From the NCBI GenBank assembly GCA_947258635.1, contig CAMYJM010000234.1:1-7266 (forward strand): DNA of 7,266 nt, read 5' to 3'. The stretch's first letter is position 1, and every line of letters starts with the position of its first letter. Under the pieces are notes generated by a model. It was not told the DNA's origin. It did no database searches and worked only from the letters and a program-made list of their open reading frames with translations. Shown one piece after another: positions 6,487 through 7,266 of the stretch. The translations under genes and the position numbers were made by a program. The stretch comes from an uncultured Acidimicrobiaceae bacterium. GTDB lineage: Bacteria; Actinomycetota; Acidimicrobiia; Spongiisociales; UBA5794.

Positions 6487-6522
6487 TTGACAATATGTCT
6501 ACTACGCTGGACACAGTGTCAA
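6487..6522 (+). promoter_or_regulatory. Putative promoter/operator of the ABC gene: two GACA-N3-TGTC palindromes
   Basis: A perfect TTGACA (6487-6492) lies 43 nt before the ABC gene start. Overlapping it is an 11-bp inverted repeat GACA-ATA-TGTC (6489-6499), and a second GACA-CAG-TGTC (6510-6520) follows; the latter extends to five-base arms. The centres (6494 and 6515) are 21 bp apart, two helical turns, so two dimers could bind the same face. No strong -10 is obvious: TACGCT (6503-6508) has no matching -35, and CACAGT (6512-6517) would give a 19-nt spacer, the spacing typical of MerR-activated promoters. The regulator is not known; the divergent MerR protein is the natural candidate. Confidence 0.5.
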
Positions 6523-6535
6523 ACAGGATGGAAGA

Positions 6536-7266
6536 GTGATCGCGACAGGTTCGAGCACGTCAGATTCACCGGCCGTTGTCATCGAGGCTCGGAGCCTCAC
6601 CAAGTCATACGGTGACGTCCGGGCCCTGCAGGAGCTGAGCTTCTCGGTCCGTGCCGGACAGGTGGTCGGTCTGCTCGGGCCCAACGGCGCCGGGAAGACA
6701 ACCGCGATCAAGATGATGACCACGCTGACCACGATCGACAGAGGATCCGCCGCCATCAGCGGGTTCGATGTCTCCGCCCGACCCGACGAGGTACGCCAAC
6801 TGATTGGTCTGGCGGGCCAATCGGCTGCCGTCGACGAGAAGCTCACTGCTCGAGAGAACCTGGAGCTCTTCGGTCGGTTGTACAAGATCCCGCGCCGCGA
6901 ACGAAGCCGGCGGGTCGCCGGCCTCATCGACCAGTTCGACATGGGCCCATTCGCCGATCGTCCGGCAGGGACCTACTCGGGGGGTGAGCGCCGCCGGCTG
7001 GATGTCGTGGCGGCCCTGATAGCCGATCCTCCCGCCCTGTTCCTCGACGAGCCGACCACGGGCCTCGACCCACGCAGTCGAGCCGAACTGTGGAACGCCA
7101 TCGCCATGCTCGCCACCCAGGGAACGGCGATCGTACTGACGACCCAGTATCTCGAAGAGGCCGACCGCCTCGCCGACGACATTCTCATCATCGACCACGG
7201 GCGGGTCGTCGCCTCCGGAACCCCCGAAAGCCTGAAACGGCAATTGAAGCGCGACGTGCTGGAGGT
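6536..7266 (+). CDS. DrrA-type ABC transporter ATP-binding protein, partial at right edge
   Basis: The first 243 codons of an ABC ATPase that powers an efflux or export permease, probably encoded just beyond the right edge. Motifs: Walker A GPNGAGKTT (48-56), Q-loop Gln95 in GLAGQSAAVDE, signature YSGGERRR (147-154), Walker B with Asp171-Glu172 in LFLDEPTTGLDP, and TTQYLEEAD where the usual H-loop His is Gln204. The AGQSAAVDE, YSGGxRRR and TTQYLEEAD combination is typical of the daunorubicin-resistance DrrA group, whose members export drugs, lipids or other hydrophobic compounds; the actual cargo cannot be inferred. The GTG at 6536 is the only reasonable start: the frame is open only back to a TGA at 6488-6490 and no other ATG/GTG/TTG lies between. 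AGGA at 6525-6528 is a modest ribosome binding site. It is transcribed divergently from the MerR gene. Confidence 0.9.
   Translation, partial: MIATGSSTSDSPAVVIEARSLTKSYGDVRALQELSFSVRAGQVVGLLGPNGAGKTTAIKMMTTLTTIDRGSAAISGFDVSARPDEVRQLIGLAGQSAAVDEKLTARENLELFGRLYKIPRRERSRRVAGLIDQFDMGPFADRPAGTYSGGERRRLDVVAALIADPPALFLDEPTTGLDPRSRAELWNAIAMLATQGTAIVLTTQYLEEADRLADDILIIDHGRVVASGTPESLKRQLKRDVLE

Noticed and set aside
6400..6535. Replication origin
   Set aside because: Only one clear DnaA box, no AT-rich unwinding region, and no dnaA or dnaN in the window.
6605..7243. Minus-strand open frame of 212 codons over the ABC gene
   Set aside because: Antisense to an ATPase with all its motifs intact; no independent coding evidence.

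Overview
The window is a GC-rich bacterial chromosome segment with tightly packed genes, several GTG starts and 4-nt start/stop overlaps. The gene content points to Actinobacteria: a polyphosphate glucokinase, a MerR regulator resembling mycobacterial Rv1830, an actinobacterial-type adenosine deaminase with an NTDN motif, and a DrrA-type ABC ATPase. A deep-branching class such as Acidimicrobiia is plausible, but I cannot place it from the sequence alone. I see no transposase, phage gene, CRISPR array, rRNA or tRNA, and no intergenic gap exceeds about 210 bases.

Layout. Bases 1-1510 (minus strand) hold a YqgE/AlgH-family protein, cut by the left edge, preceded by an AI-2E/PerM-family membrane protein. 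A 138-nt gap then leads to a plus-strand adenosine deaminase (1649-2696). It has a probable leaderless promoter and a reading-frame break near 2218-2222 that separates its N-terminal zinc-ligand half from its catalytic half. Its end overlaps, tail to tail, a five-gene minus-strand series running from 6329 down to 2689: a MerR regulator, a small PD-(D/E)XK-like protein, a glycine-cleavage T-protein, a polyphosphate glucokinase and a monoacylglycerol-lipase-like hydrolase. Four-base overlaps (CTGA, ATGA, GTGA) join three of the four junctions, and the remaining gap is 59 nt, so this looks like one operon. It is headed by a promoter with a perfect TTGACA -35 box.

Between the MerR gene and a divergent plus-strand ABC transporter ATPase (6536 to the right edge) lies a 206-nt regulatory region. 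It contains the MerR promoter, a perfect consensus DnaA box 6 nt upstream of its -35, and two 11-bp palindromes of the form GACA-N3-TGTC. The palindromes are spaced exactly 21 bp centre to centre and overlap a second TTGACA in front of the ABC gene.

Most of the window is ordinary housekeeping content. The points that deserve attention are the divergent control region, the CTG-started nuclease-like protein coupled to the MerR gene, and the broken adenosine deaminase. I found no clearly new multi-gene system.
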